Below are positions 10,121 to 25,100 of a stretch of 64,000 nt of DNA, piece by piece. A model generated the notes under the pieces. It made no database searches and was not told where the DNA came from. It saw only the letters and a program-made list of their open reading frames with translations. The stretch comes from Siphonodentalium dalli (taxonomy: Eukaryota > Mollusca > Scaphopoda > Gadilida > Siphonodentaliidae): NCBI GenBank assembly GCA_032622095.1, contig CP136066.1:203384978-203448977 (forward strand). Direction: 5' to 3'. The stretch's first letter is position 1. Each line of letters begins with the position of its first letter. Made by a program: the position numbers and the translations under genes.

Positions 10121-13100
10121 GTAAGTGATTACTCTCGGGATCCAAATAAACATACTGGTACTCTTTTTAAATATCAAGTAAAAATCTGTATGCTGCTATA
10201 ATTATTTGTTTATTTCATTCCAAATGACTTCTTTTCATATAAAAAACACTTCAATATAATGTAAAGCAATTATTAAGAATCGGACAAGGGGTAACACATC
10301 TTTTGCTTCTTATAGGGCTAAACAAAGATTATGTTGGGAAATGACCTCATTATTTCACCCCTGTACTATTTAATTGTTGAGGACATCCCCCCCTATGTTT
10401 ATTTGGATCCCAAGAGTACAAAGAATTTCTAACCATCAAATTAGATGATTTGATTTTCTTTGTAAATTTATTTATTTTGATACCTTATTAACCATAGTGG
10501 TATTTTGGCTAACGAATTGAGCTACATTAGTACATTTGAGATGTTCTCTTCTTCTTATAATGTTTGATGAGAGATTATGATAGATGTACCGTAAAGGAAT
10601 AAATACTCTTATTGCACTGGGTACTGATTTTTTGTTACCTGGAACAATTAAAGAGACAAATTATCAAGCTTTCATAGATGACACTTTCATGTATTTTGAC
10701 AGAGCTGACACAAACCACGGTTAACAGTTGAAATTGTATTTTCCCTTCTGCAAGCACTATTGGCCCCTTCAATTTGCCTCCATAAGTCATGTCGAAATCA
10801 CATGTACAACATCTGTTTTCTCTATTTCCAGTTGCCAAATGAACCAATTCTCATCAAGCTCAGAGAGGAGTCAAGGTACCACTAGTTAAATATGTGTCAC
10901 TGACAGCCCTCTTGGATTTTACTCTTTGCATGATTAAATACTTTGGAACTTCCTACAGTCAACATTTTCCATCCGATCATCACCAAATTTCACACTGATC
11001 TTTGGGGTGACCTCTAGATGGGAGCTATCAATTTTTCCGAAATTCATTAAAAAAATATGGTCGCCAGCAGCCATCTTGGAATTTACACTAAATTCTATGG
11101 CACACTCTTCCCATTGTCACCAAATTTCATATGGATAATCAGGGTGACCATTAGATGGGAGACGTTTAATTTCTCTGAATTTCGTTAAAAATATGTCCGC
11201 TGTTGGCTGTCTTCTTGGAGTTTACTCTTTGCATGACTAAATCCTTCAGCACACCCTACAGGACACATCCCTAATCTGATTGTCACCAAACATCATATGG
11301 CTATTTGTGGCGGTCTATAGATCTCCTACAGGTATGTTTAGGATCACTTACAGATGGGTGTTATCAAATTTTAAAACAAGACAATATATTTCAAGATGGC
11401 CATTTTTGTTTCCAATCGAGAGGTGTGCGCATGACAGCCAATCAGAAAATGTTATCTTTTCTTTAGCCAATCGAATTCATGCAGTAGTAAACTGAATCCA
11501 TGTGAATGCTACGTGAAGTACTAAGTACTACATGAACACGATGTGAATGATTGACCTTGTAATCAAGCCTTGAAATAGTGTGTCTGTCATTTGCAGAATG
11601 AGGTCCCCAGATGGTGAATTTAGTGATGCTACCCCGCATAGCGGGCTAGCATCACCAAATTCATAGCGGGCTAGCATCACCAAATTCACCCTCTGGGGAC
11701 CTCATTCTGCTTACACCTCAGCAGAATGAGGTTCCCAGAGGGTGAATTTGGTGATGCTATCCCGCTATGCGGGATAGTGTCACTAAATTCACCCTCTGGG
11801 GACCTCATTCTGCAAATGACAGACATGCTATTTCAAGGCTTGCTTATAATTAAAAAATTTATATTTAAATTGTGTACATGTACTACAGCCAATATGTTTT
11901 CTCTTCGGGTTGAACTCTGGTATTATTTAAACATTTCAACTTTCTGTATTCCTTATCGCTCTATTGACTGTAATGTATGACATCCCCTCTCCATGTTGAG
12001 CTACATTGTCATTTACACTTTCAGTTATTTCATATTGAATAATTACCATGATAAACAGGGGTCCGCAATACACTTGAGCATGAGAATCACTTGCCCGTTC
12101 CAAAACTTTGTGGCTCTATATTTATTACATACCCCAATCACAAATGAAATTGTTATAAGAAATTTTTTTGATGAAATTCATGGTAATACGTCGCCTGTAG
12201 CAATGCCATGACGCAGCTTGCCACACACAAAAAACTTCAGGATAGCTCTAGGGCTTTCTGTTGAAAATTATCTCACAGTTGAAAGCCATTGCTTTTAGTG
12301 AGAATACAAGAATGGGTATGTAATATAAAGGAGAACAGTAGTCTTCTCTGAATTTCCAGGATAATTTGTAAATGAGAAAAAAAAAAATCAATAAGGAAAC
12401 AATGTGTTGTCCCTGTATGGCAGTGCACATAAAATGTTTTAACATGGTCAAGGTATGTTTGGATATCCCTTGTCTAGAATTACATATATTTTACACGAGG
12501 CTGCAAATGAGCTGTATGCATCTACCTGTAGATTGAAACAATGTTTAATATTTTCAGAGCTGTGTTCTTACAAAGGCGAAGTCGAGAATTACTAGATAAT
12601 GATGAACTTCAGGTGAGTTTTTCAATACATGTAGTATCACTTAAATTGATATGGCTGACTGCCTCACTCAAACTTTATGTCTCCCGATTCATGCATCCTA
12701 GATTGGGCCCTGTGAATCAGCACTTCTCTGCTGACAAGCCTGAGAATAGTGTGTTTGTCATTTGCAGAATGAGGTCCACAGAGGGTGAACTTAGTGATAC
12801 TATCCTGCACAGCGGGCAAGCATTACCAAATTCACCCTCTGGGGACCTCATTCTGCTTAGGCCTCCTCTTCTGTAATGTATCTACAGTCTCAAATTAATA
12901 TTGTTTTTGGTTACTTTTTCACTTCTGGGAGTATTAAATAAACCAATTATGACTGATGGTGTGTTAATTTGGTTTAGCGGTTGTGGTTTTGTTGGACCAG
13001 CACCCCCCCCCCCCCCTTCAGCCGGAGTAGTAAATAGACCAATTATGACTGATGGTGTGTTAATTTGGTTTAGCGGTTGTAGTTTTGTTGGACCAGCACC

Positions 13101-16100
13101 CCCCCCCCCCCCCCCCCCTTCAGACGGAATAGTAAATAGACCAATTATGACTGATGGTGTGTTAATTTGGTTTAGCGGTTGTGGTTTTGTTGGACCAGCA
13201 CCCCCCCCCCCCCCCCCCTTCAGCCGGAGTAGTAAATAGACCAATTATGACTGATGGTGTGTTAATTTGGTTTAGCGGTTGTGGTTTTGTTGGACCAGCA
13301 CCCCCCCCCCCCCCTTCAGACGGAATAGTAAATAGTCCAATTATGACTGATGGTGTGTTAATTTGTTTTAGCGGTTGTGGTTTTTGTTGGATCAGCACCA
13401 CACCCCTCCTTTAGTCGGAGATGAGCAGGTCATAAATTATGAAGATTTCAATATAGTCAGGAAAAAGGCTGGGACCAAGTGCAAGTAAGTTGAATTTAAA
13501 TGATTTATTTTAAACTAACCACAACACAATTGTGTCTGTCATATAGCCAGAATATAAGGCCAAAAAAAAAGGTTTTGGTTCTCAGGCCTCGCCGCATTGA
13601 ATAAAAAGGGCCGCATTAGGCCTTTTTATTGCAATGCCTGATGTTATGACAAAAAAACTTACGAAAAAATAAATTTGAAAATAAAATAATATATATGTGT
13701 TGAATATTAGTGTGCATTAGGCTCTAACATGTAATGTGTTAAAAAGTGACTTGCAGGCTTACAACATGAAGTAGATGACTACAATTAAGAAAATGATTAG
13801 CTGATCCTCATGCTCTTCTTACAATTAGTCATTGTGAACAACTTACACTAATTGTAACTTTATACAATTGAAAGGCACAGGACTAAATTCTGGATCACAT
13901 ATTAGAATGGGGAGGTATCAGTTTTTAGATAACAATAACAGTAGTTAATGTCAGGGGCATTATATAATGTTAGGTAATCCCAGTCATACACTGGTAGCAC
14001 AATGTCATTTTTATATAAGACTAAATGAGTTTATATGCATAACAGTTCCCTCTACATTTCTGGTTATTACTAGACAGAGGAAGGTATCTTTGTCCATGCT
14101 TACTATGCGCAGAAAAAAATAAAAAATAAAAATAAAACCCTCCCTCCCTCATTGATTTGAAAAAAAAATTGCCCGAGAACCAAAACACTTTTTTTTTTTG
14201 GCCTAAGAATAACAAGATAAAGTAAAAGTCTGGTAAAGGTGAGCTGCCAATATAACATGATACATGATAGTAAGATTGTGGTGACGTCATGGAGAATCAA
14301 TTTGTTAGTGATGATAAAAATTCACATATAAGTCTAGTCCTACATATTGTGTCTGGATTAAGCATCATTTTCATTATCTTCACATTCTGTTGGATTTTTA
14401 GAGTAACTTAGCTTTGCCTTCATTGAAGTTAATTCTCTGATTTTTATTTCTTTTACAAAGGAGAAAAAAGTGTTCTTCATCTTCAAGTTGCTCACACAAG
14501 GAACCGACTCGTTTGTAGATATCAGGTTTTGGATTTTTGTACTTATCTTTCTCGATGGCAAGTCTATGGGCTATAATCTTCGTAGAAGTAAGCTATAATA
14601 ATGCCCCCTGGGAGGTTTGGGACATATAGCCAATGAGCGGCTCCATCCATCCATCCGTTCGTCTGTACAAACATATTACCTTGTAACTCAAGTGTTACTT
14701 ATTGTATTTTGTTGTCCTTTAGTATATTGATAGCCCAGCTTGGGGGGAAAGGATTCACAGACATGGGTTTCGTCAACTTATTTTTAACATAGTTATGGCC
14801 CTTGTTAGATTGGAAATTTGTGAATTTTGTGTTCGTACAAACATTTCCCCTTGTAACTCTGTTATGGATCATCAGATTTGGTTGTGCTTTTGTATGGCCC
14901 AGTTTGGGGAAAGGATACCCAATTATTACAGGGTTCGTCTGTTCATTCCAACTGAATTTAGCACTCGCAGAACTTCAAAATGTTCACACAAGCACAGACA
15001 TCTTGCATTGTGAGCCGGTATAAATTATCAGAATTTAATGCTACAAGGTTTCTAATGGATCAGCATCAATGGAAGGATACAGATATTCAATGGACCTTGT
15101 TCACAGATATTTGTCAAAGTTATTGGCCTTGTTGGACTTGGAAGGAGAAGCTATTTTCCACACATATAACAGTATGATTTGAATATCTTTTTGTATAGTG
15201 AAAGGATACACTCATACAATAGGTTTCATAAATATATTTTCCCCTGAGTTACGTACCTTTTTTATCTTAAAAACAGCACAACTTTTCCTCCATACAAATG
15301 TAACATTGCTCACTCTCTAATTGAGTGTCAGGGCTTATGCCACGCTTCTTTTTGTGTTTTACGTTGCCACATGGGCGCCGGAAGCATCCAAGGGCAGGGG
15401 GGCAGAGCCTACAAAAAGGGCACTTTTCCGCAAAAAAGGGCATTTTCTCCGCAAACTCGGGAAATTAACCATAAATTCATTGTGGCAAAAATCCCTATTT
15501 TAATGGTATTTGTCGGTTTTTATGGCCGTTTTGTGATAAAATTGACAAAAAATTAATATTCCTTGTGAAATTGGTGGTATTTGGACCAAAAAAGTCACAT
15601 TTTTCTATAAAAACACGAGATTAAACACACAAAAAGCATTTTCTGTCTCCAGAAAAAGGGCAAGTCCTGCCCCCGCTCGCCCCCTTGGTCAAGGGCAGGG
15701 GGATCAGCTGCCCCCTCTGCCCCCCTCTTCCGGCGCCCCTGCTTTGCCACACTTTGTTTTGCAAGCTTGTATTCCTTCACTACAGCTGTGACTGCTATTT
15801 ATCCTTTTTCAGACCATTTTTCACAGCGACAGTATTCAGCAAACTTCTCCAGAATGATGCTTACGGGAGAATCTCAATCATGCAATTCTTTAACTACGTT
15901 ATGAAGAAAGTGTGGCTTCACCAAACACGGATCGGTTTATCTCTTTATGATGTAGCAGGTCAAGGTTATCTCAAAGAAGCTGTGAGTCATCTTCATTAAA
16001 GACACGGTTGGCCTTGGCGGTGGGTATCCTGTGAAAATATCTCCACCCGTCAAAAACCGCCACAAACAGAAAGAACATCAAAATGTAGATAGACTTTGTC

Positions 16101-19100
16101 CGTATACAAATAAGAAATATCGCATAAACAGTATGTTATGGTCAGATGTTTGACCATTGTTATGTAAACAAAAGCGTAAAAAGTTACTTTTCTTGTGTTT
16201 GTTTATATTATGACGGTAAACATAAAGAGCGTTATTTGTTGGTGAATACCTGATATGGAACTAATAAAGAGCGTTTATGCCATTTGTGTGTGATTAGCCA
16301 GTAGCATTGTGTTGTCTTCTGTAACACAATCAGACTCTTGCTTATGTAAAATATATTAGGTCTTTATGATAACATGCTGTTTACGCGATGGTCATGGTAT
16401 ATATGAACGGAACTGTATGCGTCTTACTGTTTTTCTGTTTACTATGTTTGGAACAAATATGAATATTTTCGACAATTAAGGCCGCACGTGCCTTTAATCC
16501 TTCTATGACTGGAGCTTCCTGAAATTTTACGAAAACCCTGTTCCAATGCATTCTCTTATATATGTGAGTCTCCCATAGGGAGCCTCGCCTCTATAAAAGA
16601 GACTACATTGGCCTAACAATATTTACCTTGACCTTGTAAGCCAGTGCATTCTCTTATGAGACTTGCGTATATAAGAGAATGCACTGGCACAGGATCTTTA
16701 ATGCTGCACAGCACAGCTTCCGTCATGAATGGGTTAAACCTGATTAAAAAGATATATTATGTGCTGTAATTGGATTAAAAAGATATATTATGTGCTGTAA
16801 TTGGATGTGGTATGTGGCATGTTTACTCGATAGAGTCCATCATTTATGATTATGGATAGTAATGGAGATGCCTGAAATGGATGTAATTTGTCAAGGTTGT
16901 ACATGTATGTGTGGTTGCTTCAAATTCTCTTCTGATTGAATTGATATATATATATATATATATGGTGGGCACTTTAAAGGCCCACTTAATTTTCAAACCC
17001 CCAGATTACATTTATATATAAAATATATGCCATATTATATACCATTTGATAGAGGAAGCTCCAAAACATTGTATTATCATTTTATCCGGTGTAATAAACT
17101 GTGTTGGTCTTGTGAGTTGCCTATGTGTTTTGTCATTTAGATTGGAGTAAAAAGCAGTATTATTTTCAATGCAGGGGGAATAACTCTATATTTTAAAGAT
17201 AGAGTTCTTCCCTTTTCATTGAAAAAGTTTGAATTCTCTTGCATTCTGTGATTCAAAGGGGGAAGTCATTCTATGATTTCAGCAGTTTTTTTATTTCTCT
17301 GTGGGCATCTTCTGAGACACAGATGTTTCAAATAGTGATGAATTATAGTATTTTAATCATATTTTATGGCATAGATTGTTATTAAAACGTATATCAAGTC
17401 ACTTTAAAAAAAATAATTAAGTGGGCCTTTAACCCTTTACCCAACAAAACGGCCAAAACTGGCCAAATAAAGCTTCAACAGCCTAAAATATCTTCGGGTC
17501 TGTCTCAATAGAACCATACAAATATGGTTATCATTGGAACCGGCTCATTGACCACATTGTGATAGTTACAGTTATGCCCTGTGCCAATGCATTCTCTTAT
17601 ATATGCGAGTCGACCATATGTCGCCTCGCATATATAAGAGAATGCATTGGCCTAAAAAAAAATTATAATTTTTTCTTACATTTGTTAACAATTAATATGT
17701 GTTAATCAATGCATTCTCTTATATATGCGAGGCGACCTATGGTCGACTCGCATATATAAGAGAATGCATTGGCACAGGGCCGTTCTGTTGGGTAAAGGGT
17801 TAAATCATGTTAAAAACTAAACATGAGAGTAAATCAGCGACAATAAACTTCATGTTTTGATGCCAATAATTCATAAAATACGATGCTCGCAATCCAATCA
17901 TCACTTGCGAATCAGTTTGTAAATGGGCTCTTGTGTTGCATAAGTCCTATGAACTTACTATCTGAATGTTTCCTACTAAGGGAAACACAGTAATGCTCTA
18001 AATAATCAACTCCTTAACCACAGCGGAATTATGGGTAATTTTTCAGGATTTAGTCGGAAATATGGCTTGTTGCCATTCATCGGAAAGCTCTCATTGATAG
18101 TTTTCCGATGAATGGCAGCAAGCCATATTTCCGATTAAATCCTGAAAAATTACCCATAATTCCGCTGTGGTTAAGGAGTCGATCATTTAGAGCATTACTG
18201 TACTCATCAATGGGTATTTAGTAAAGAAAGTGTTAACTTGGAACCGAATCGCACATAATCAATTTAACAAACAATTAATTTTATACTCTGCAAAATATCT
18301 AGTACACAAAATCTCTAGAAATAGAGAATAGTGACCAACTTTGGACTTGGCTAGATTAATAGATAAACCATGTTTAGATTTAACCCAGAGAAAATTTATT
18401 TTTCCTATGTCAGTGAAAAACACATTCCTTTTTTTTTTATTGTTTAATATGGTGCATTAATAGTTTCTTAAATTACTTATTCATTGTTTCAGGACTTGGA
18501 GAATTACATTCTGGAGTTAATCCCCACCCTACCTCAGGTACGAGTTAGTCAGACAACTTCACCAGTTGCTAAATTCTCTAAGTGCAGATTTAATTACAGT
18601 CTTCACATTGGGCAGAATGTTTTTGTTGCCACTTCTGGTGATTCTTCTGATCAATTATTGCCGCACCAAATTCCTGTCCAGCTGATCCAGCCAGATGAAC
18701 AATAATTTGTAATCCTCCCAACCCCAAAAATATAGCTGTTTAGTTAGCTATCCATTTATGGGCACAGATATTTATTAGCATTAGAACTTGTGCACCTGGG
18801 ATAATGAGGTCAGTCCGACTTTTGTTATTTCAGTTATACCCATTTTTTCGACTCATCAATTATTCGCAACATGCATAATTTTGTCAAGAGTTTATGTTCC
18901 TACATTTTATGGTAAATTGTTTTGAAACTTGGCACATATATATATAGTACCATGGGAACCTGTTCACCTGCAATTATGAGGTCCATCCAACTTTTTTAAT
19001 GGTGTTGTTCCACTTTTTAACTTAGAAAAATTTCGCAACATACATAATTTTGTTCATGCTTTTATTCATTGTGTGTTTAAAAAAAAAACCAAATATGTTA

Positions 19101-22100
19101 ATATGGCTGCACTTAATTAGCATGATTGCACTGACCGGGGTATTCTTGATCCCATTGGAACAGTCTGACCTCTTGTTAGAATTTGAACTTAGATTTGGGG
19201 ATTTCTATCATCTTGATATGTGTTGATCATGTGAAGAAAAAAATGTGGTTAGTAGGGTTCTTAGACAACAAGTCCATACAACATTTATTTTAGTTTTTCC
19301 AGACTTTTTGGATGGAGGAAATTAACTCTTAATGTGTCCTTTCCCTTACAGCTTAATGGCCTAGAGAAATCTTTCTATTCCTTCTATGTCTGCACAGCAG
19401 TGAGAAAGTTCTTCTTTTTCCTGGACCCTCTAAGAAGCGGGAAGATAAAGATATCTGATATCCTCGCATGTAGTTTCCTCGATGATTTACTTGAGGTTTG
19501 TATAGATTGATATATGCAGAAGATAAAGATATCTGATATCCTCGCATGTAGTTTCCTTGATGATTTACTTGAGGTTGGTATAGATTGATATATACAAAAG
19601 ATAAAGATATCTGATATCCTCGCATGTAGTTTCATCAATGATTTACTTTAGGTTGGTATAGATTGATATATACAAAAGATAAAGATATCTGATATCCTCG
19701 CGTGTAGTTTCCTCAATGATTTACTTTAGGTTAGTATAGATTGATATATACAGTGTTCAGTTTTTTTCATTGTGCTTTACAAAGTGCAAAGCACTTGAGT
19801 GGTACATCCAAGTTTGGAAATAGTGTGTCTGTCATTTGCAGAATGAGGTGCCCAGAGGGTGAAGTTTGTTATGCTATCCTGCATGGCGGTCTAGCATCAC
19901 TAATTTCACCCTCTGGGAACCTTATTCTGCTGAGGCCTCAACTGCTATGGCAGAACTAGGATCAGATTGAAGTCCCCCCGTTGAAGTTGGTGATGTTCAC
20001 CCATTAGTCACCTTGATTATGTATTTTAGGGGATATAGAAGGGAAAAAGTAACTAAAACAATGTTAATTTGAGACTATAGATACTTCACAGAAGGCCTAA
20101 GCAGAATGAGGTCCCCAGAGGGTGAATTTGGTGATGCTAGCCCTCTTGGTCCTCATTTTGCAAATGACACACTATTTGCAATATTTGTGTTCATCAATCT
20201 GATTTATTCTATATTTTTTTATGCATCTATAATAATAATGATGGATGAATTTACATGTATTATGAATTGTCTTAAAAATTACGTTTGTGTCTTCAATCGA
20301 TTGCTTCGAGTAGAACTTTTAATCCTTTCATGAATGGAGCTGCGCTGGTCCAACATTAAAGATCCTGTGCCAGTGCATTCTCTTATATATGCAAGTCTCC
20401 CATATGGAGCCTTGCATATATAAGACAACGAACAAGCTTTCAAGGTCTAGGTAAATATTGTTAGGCCAATGTATTCTCTTATATATGCGAGGTTCCCTGT
20501 GAGAAACTCGCATATATAAGAGAATGCATTGGAACAGGGTTTTCGCAAAATTTCAGGTAGCTCCAATCATGGAAAGGTTAGTGATTAAATTTTTTTGCTT
20601 GAATTCCATGATATTGCTATTGCCATGTCTATTGCTATAATTGGAGACTTCTGAACTTATGCAAACCTTTATTTTCAGATAACACCTCATTCTGTGGTAA
20701 ACTGTTCTTTGTTTTTCATTACTCAAGAAGAAGAATATTTCCTCACTTTTTCTTTGTTCTTTGACAGTTGAATAAGTTGGAAAACTTTCACAAACAAAAG
20801 TTCACAACATGGCTCAACTGTTTATTAAAATGCTTTGCACTGGGTCTGGAATTATACCACATTCCAGAACTATTTCCCTTTCTGCTTACAGAAATATTTT
20901 ATTCCTTTTATTACACTATTGGCCAAGACTGCAAATAGTGTGTCTGTCATTTGCTAGAATCACCAAATTCATCCTCTGGGGATCTTATTATTCTTAGACC
21001 TCATCTTCTGGGAAGTGTCTATAATCTCAAATTAACATTGTTTTTATTTACTTTTTCCATTCTGTTCAGTTGCTATCTCCCCTAATTTGCAGAAGATAAA
21101 ATGCATAAACGAGGTGACTAATGAGTGAACATCACCAACTTGAACTGGGGAACTGCAATCTGATGCTATGTCTCCCAAAGCAGTTGAGGCCTAAGCAGAA
21201 TGAGGTTACCAGAGGGTGAATTTGGTGATTCTAGCCAACCATGCAATATAGCATCACTAAATTCACCCTCTGGGGACCTCAGTCTGCAAATGACAGACAC
21301 ACTACCAGCAGGCTTGTAGATATCTGAGATAATCTGACTATATACTAGCTTTCTGAATCAAACTTAATATTTGTATGTTATATAAATCAACGTCTGATTT
21401 ATACTGAGTGAAACTTGATATTTATGTTATGAATATTAACCCTTTCATGACTGGAGCTTCCTGATGTTTTACAAAAAACTCTGATCCAATGCATTCTCTT
21501 ACGTATGCTAATCTCCCATAGAGAGACTAGCATATATATGTAAGAGAATGCATTGGCACAAAGTTTTCTCCTTGTTTTCGTTTCAATGTTACACAGTTTT
21601 TATGTGTAAGCAATATTTGCTAAGTGGGTGTCTGACCAGGTAACACGTTGTCCGAGACGTAGTGAACACCAAACCTGGCACACCAGAATGACAAAAACAA
21701 GTCAAAGTGAGATGCCGGCAGGTAGACCAGAGGCCTTTTGGAAAAGTCAAATGAGGATAAGAGCAAAAAACGGCTTAAAACATATTTGTCAAAAGAATCG
21801 TTCACGCAATACTGCTGGACACAAAACACACAGGCTATGTTGCAATGTCTCCTCTACACACACTATGCTTGGCAATATTTTAAGTTCCCGTCCCGATGAC
21901 TCAGTAAGTAAGGCACATGGTACTAAATGGAGGGGACCTCGATGACCCAGTCAGCAAGGCGCACGAACTCCCACGCGGAAACCCCGATGTCCCAGTCATC
22001 AACGTGTATGACCCTCTTACGGGTTGGATCCCGGTGCCTCAACCGGTAAGGTGCATGGTATTCTCATGGAAGGACCCGGGTGATATAATTAGTAAGTCGT

Positions 22101-25100
22101 ATACAATATTATGGAGGGGACCCCGGTATCCAATATTACTACGGAGGCGGCCCCGGTGCTTCAACCACCAAGGCACATGGCCATAAACCTTAAATTCTTA
22201 TCTGGTATACCCAACATTAATCAGTTTGTGGTGTATCTATGACACAAAGTTTTGTCAGCCACCAAGTAATGTAATTATATATATATTTATAATATCAAAT
22301 GGTGTTAGTCAAATAACATATATGTAGTGGGGTTGTATATAGTCCAAAGCAACCCCGAAACTCAACACTAGGATGTGATACTAACATAAGATAATAAATT
22401 GTTTGTATATTATATTAATAAATGTGTTAAAGTCTATACATATTATAATAATGCCATATAGGCAGCGTGCTTGTTAAAAATAATAACAGGTAGTAAAGTT
22501 CCTCAAAGTAGTAACAGGTAGTAAAGTTCCTCAAAGTAGTAACAGGTAGACTATAGTTTATAGAATTTATAGTTAATAAGTGATGGAAAAGTCTAGTTTA
22601 TAACTATGCCCTTGTTGTTATCGGGTGGTATCTGAATCCAACGAGATCGCATCGCGCGTATAAATTCCTACATTTTAAATATTTCCGCGCTATCATATAT
22701 GCGAATTTACATATTAAATATCGGTATACACAAATTATGGCATCCAGGTGAGACATAAAAATCTTTTGCGGAAAACAGACGAACACGGACGGACGGGCGG
22801 ACTGAACAAACGGCAGACACGGAATGTCGGCCACAAAACGTTATCCGACATTATATTAAATATGTATTAGCGACTTTTATGTGTCAAGGAGTTGATTGTA
22901 TGCGCGGCTGGAGCTGGACCGTTGGAGTCCGCAATATTTATAACAACCAACGCTATCCAAATACATGCACACGCACGTGTTTATATGCTTGACACTCTGG
23001 GGTCCGGAGCCCCCGTCTTTGTATAAATATGTAAACCATAATATTTATATACTTATTAAAAGATACCAAGACTGATAATTTTAAATTATCGAATTATCCA
23101 CACTATCGTGACAGGTTATTTCGTTTACGTGATCAAGTGAGGTCCCGTTGTTTGATCATCGGCAACCACAAGTCCGTATTAAAATAAATAATAAATAAAC
23201 AAATCCTCATGTAACACAGCAGCCCCGGGTCAAAGGCCAAACATGCAGCAAGCATCCACACATCACACGACAACATGTCCATCTTAGTTCTTACACTTGT
23301 CATGATAATTGATAAATAGGGCTGTTGTTAGTAAGTAATTCAATTACAAACCTATACATATGACATGGTGAACGCTCTTACTTAGAGTATATAACAGTTA
23401 CGTATATATATGGTACATCGGTTGGAATTGTGTTCAAAGTTCTAATGCATACAATTTGTTATCGTGATAGCAGACAAAGGCGTGGGCCATCCCACATACA
23501 TGTATACAATCAACATCCATACGTTAAATGGTTTGTTGGTTAACGGGTCCTGTTTCTAAAGTGGTGTTGACATGTGGAACTATGTAAACATGTCATATTT
23601 ACTGTATTTGAGTGTTTATTTGTTTAGTGTTTATTTTTTGACTTATCGTACTAGCTTGATAACACAGAAGGAATCAATTGTTTGGAAAATGTTTACTAAG
23701 TCCGTTCCGAAATCATATTTTTGTACCGATAGTTGGTCCTATAAAAAAATGTTTGGCCACAGCAGCTCATCAGGTACACCTCTGGTCTATAACAGATATA
23801 AAGCAATCTGTTATTTCATATATGGTTTCGGGAGTTGTGTAAACCTGTCACGGGAGAGACTAGCATATATATGTAAGAGAATGCATTGGCACAAAGTTTT
23901 TGTTTTCGTTTTCACTTCTATGTTACACAGTAGTGATAGTACCCACATACTATTTCAAGGTGATTGATTCTCCCACTTTCTAGGCCCATGAAAATCTGCT
24001 TATAGATAAATTATATATTTGTTCTGCTATTTAGATTCCAAGACAAATTGTTTAAAGCTGCCACAGGGCTTAGTGTTTAGCATTTTAGCTTTAGAAAATG
24101 TTTTCGAGATATAGATGCTCAGCCCTCAAAATTATCTATGGCATAAGGAAAAAGTGCTTTAGAAAAAGCTGCGGAAGCCAATATAAAATTTCATGCAATT
24201 GTAAAGCAATGCCTTAGAAGGAAAATACCGATTTCACTGGCTGCATGCTTTCTGAATGAGTCTTACTGTGAGATGCATGAAGCTTGTGTATTATACACAT
24301 GTGAATCAAGAGGATATACACAGGCAAAACTTGTTCGTTCTTTTGAGACAAGAAGACATTACCGGTGACCCGGTGTATCCTCATGTCACATTTTTGGGCA
24401 GTTGGTCGATTATCAGTTGATAACACAATTATCATCTTTAATATAGGCCCACACGCAATTACCATGTGTTAATGTGTTTAGCACCAATAGCCGAGGTTAG
24501 GAAATTATGATCCTATCAAACAATCATGCATCAGCAGACCATGGCGAACCAAGAATAAACACACAATGGAGCAATACACAAACAATAATTTGCTGTGTTT
24601 TGCTTGAATACAATTTACAAGAGTATAATACACAAGCTTCATGCATCTCGCGGTTAATATTTATAGGTTATGTTGATAGAATTATGACTATATGCTGGGT
24701 TTATAAATGAGTGTTTATGTACCGGTATTTGAATTTGGAAGGTGTGGGTATGTTATGGGGTGCTTTACATGAGAAAATTGTCAGTTAAAAAATAAGCACA
24801 AATCTGATACAAAACAAAACAAAAATATCGATCTCAGTAGTAAAACTGCACTGATCACTCGCTGATCTGCATTATTTACACTGGACGTCCATATTTTAAG
24901 ATGGTAGCGCCCTTGTGTTGATGTTGCGATCGTTTTTGATTAAAAATACTACCAAGGTTTCATTATCCCTCCCAATACCTACAGTTATATGCTCATTGTT
25001 TCGTGTTATATCATTTGTGCTGCCAGGAGCATTGTTCAGAATGAATATATTCCATATATGGTCTTACGGATATTTAAAAATATATATATTAATTACGCCC

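Noticed and set aside
12901-13414. Proline- and glycine-rich frames on both strands
   Set aside because: By-products of the C-run minisatellite; period and sequence follow the copied exon edge.
21893-22183. tRNA-like or SINE promoter (B-box-like gggttggatccc)
   Set aside because: The word is one variant of a 46-bp tandem unit, no A box stands at the right distance and no cloverleaf could be drawn.
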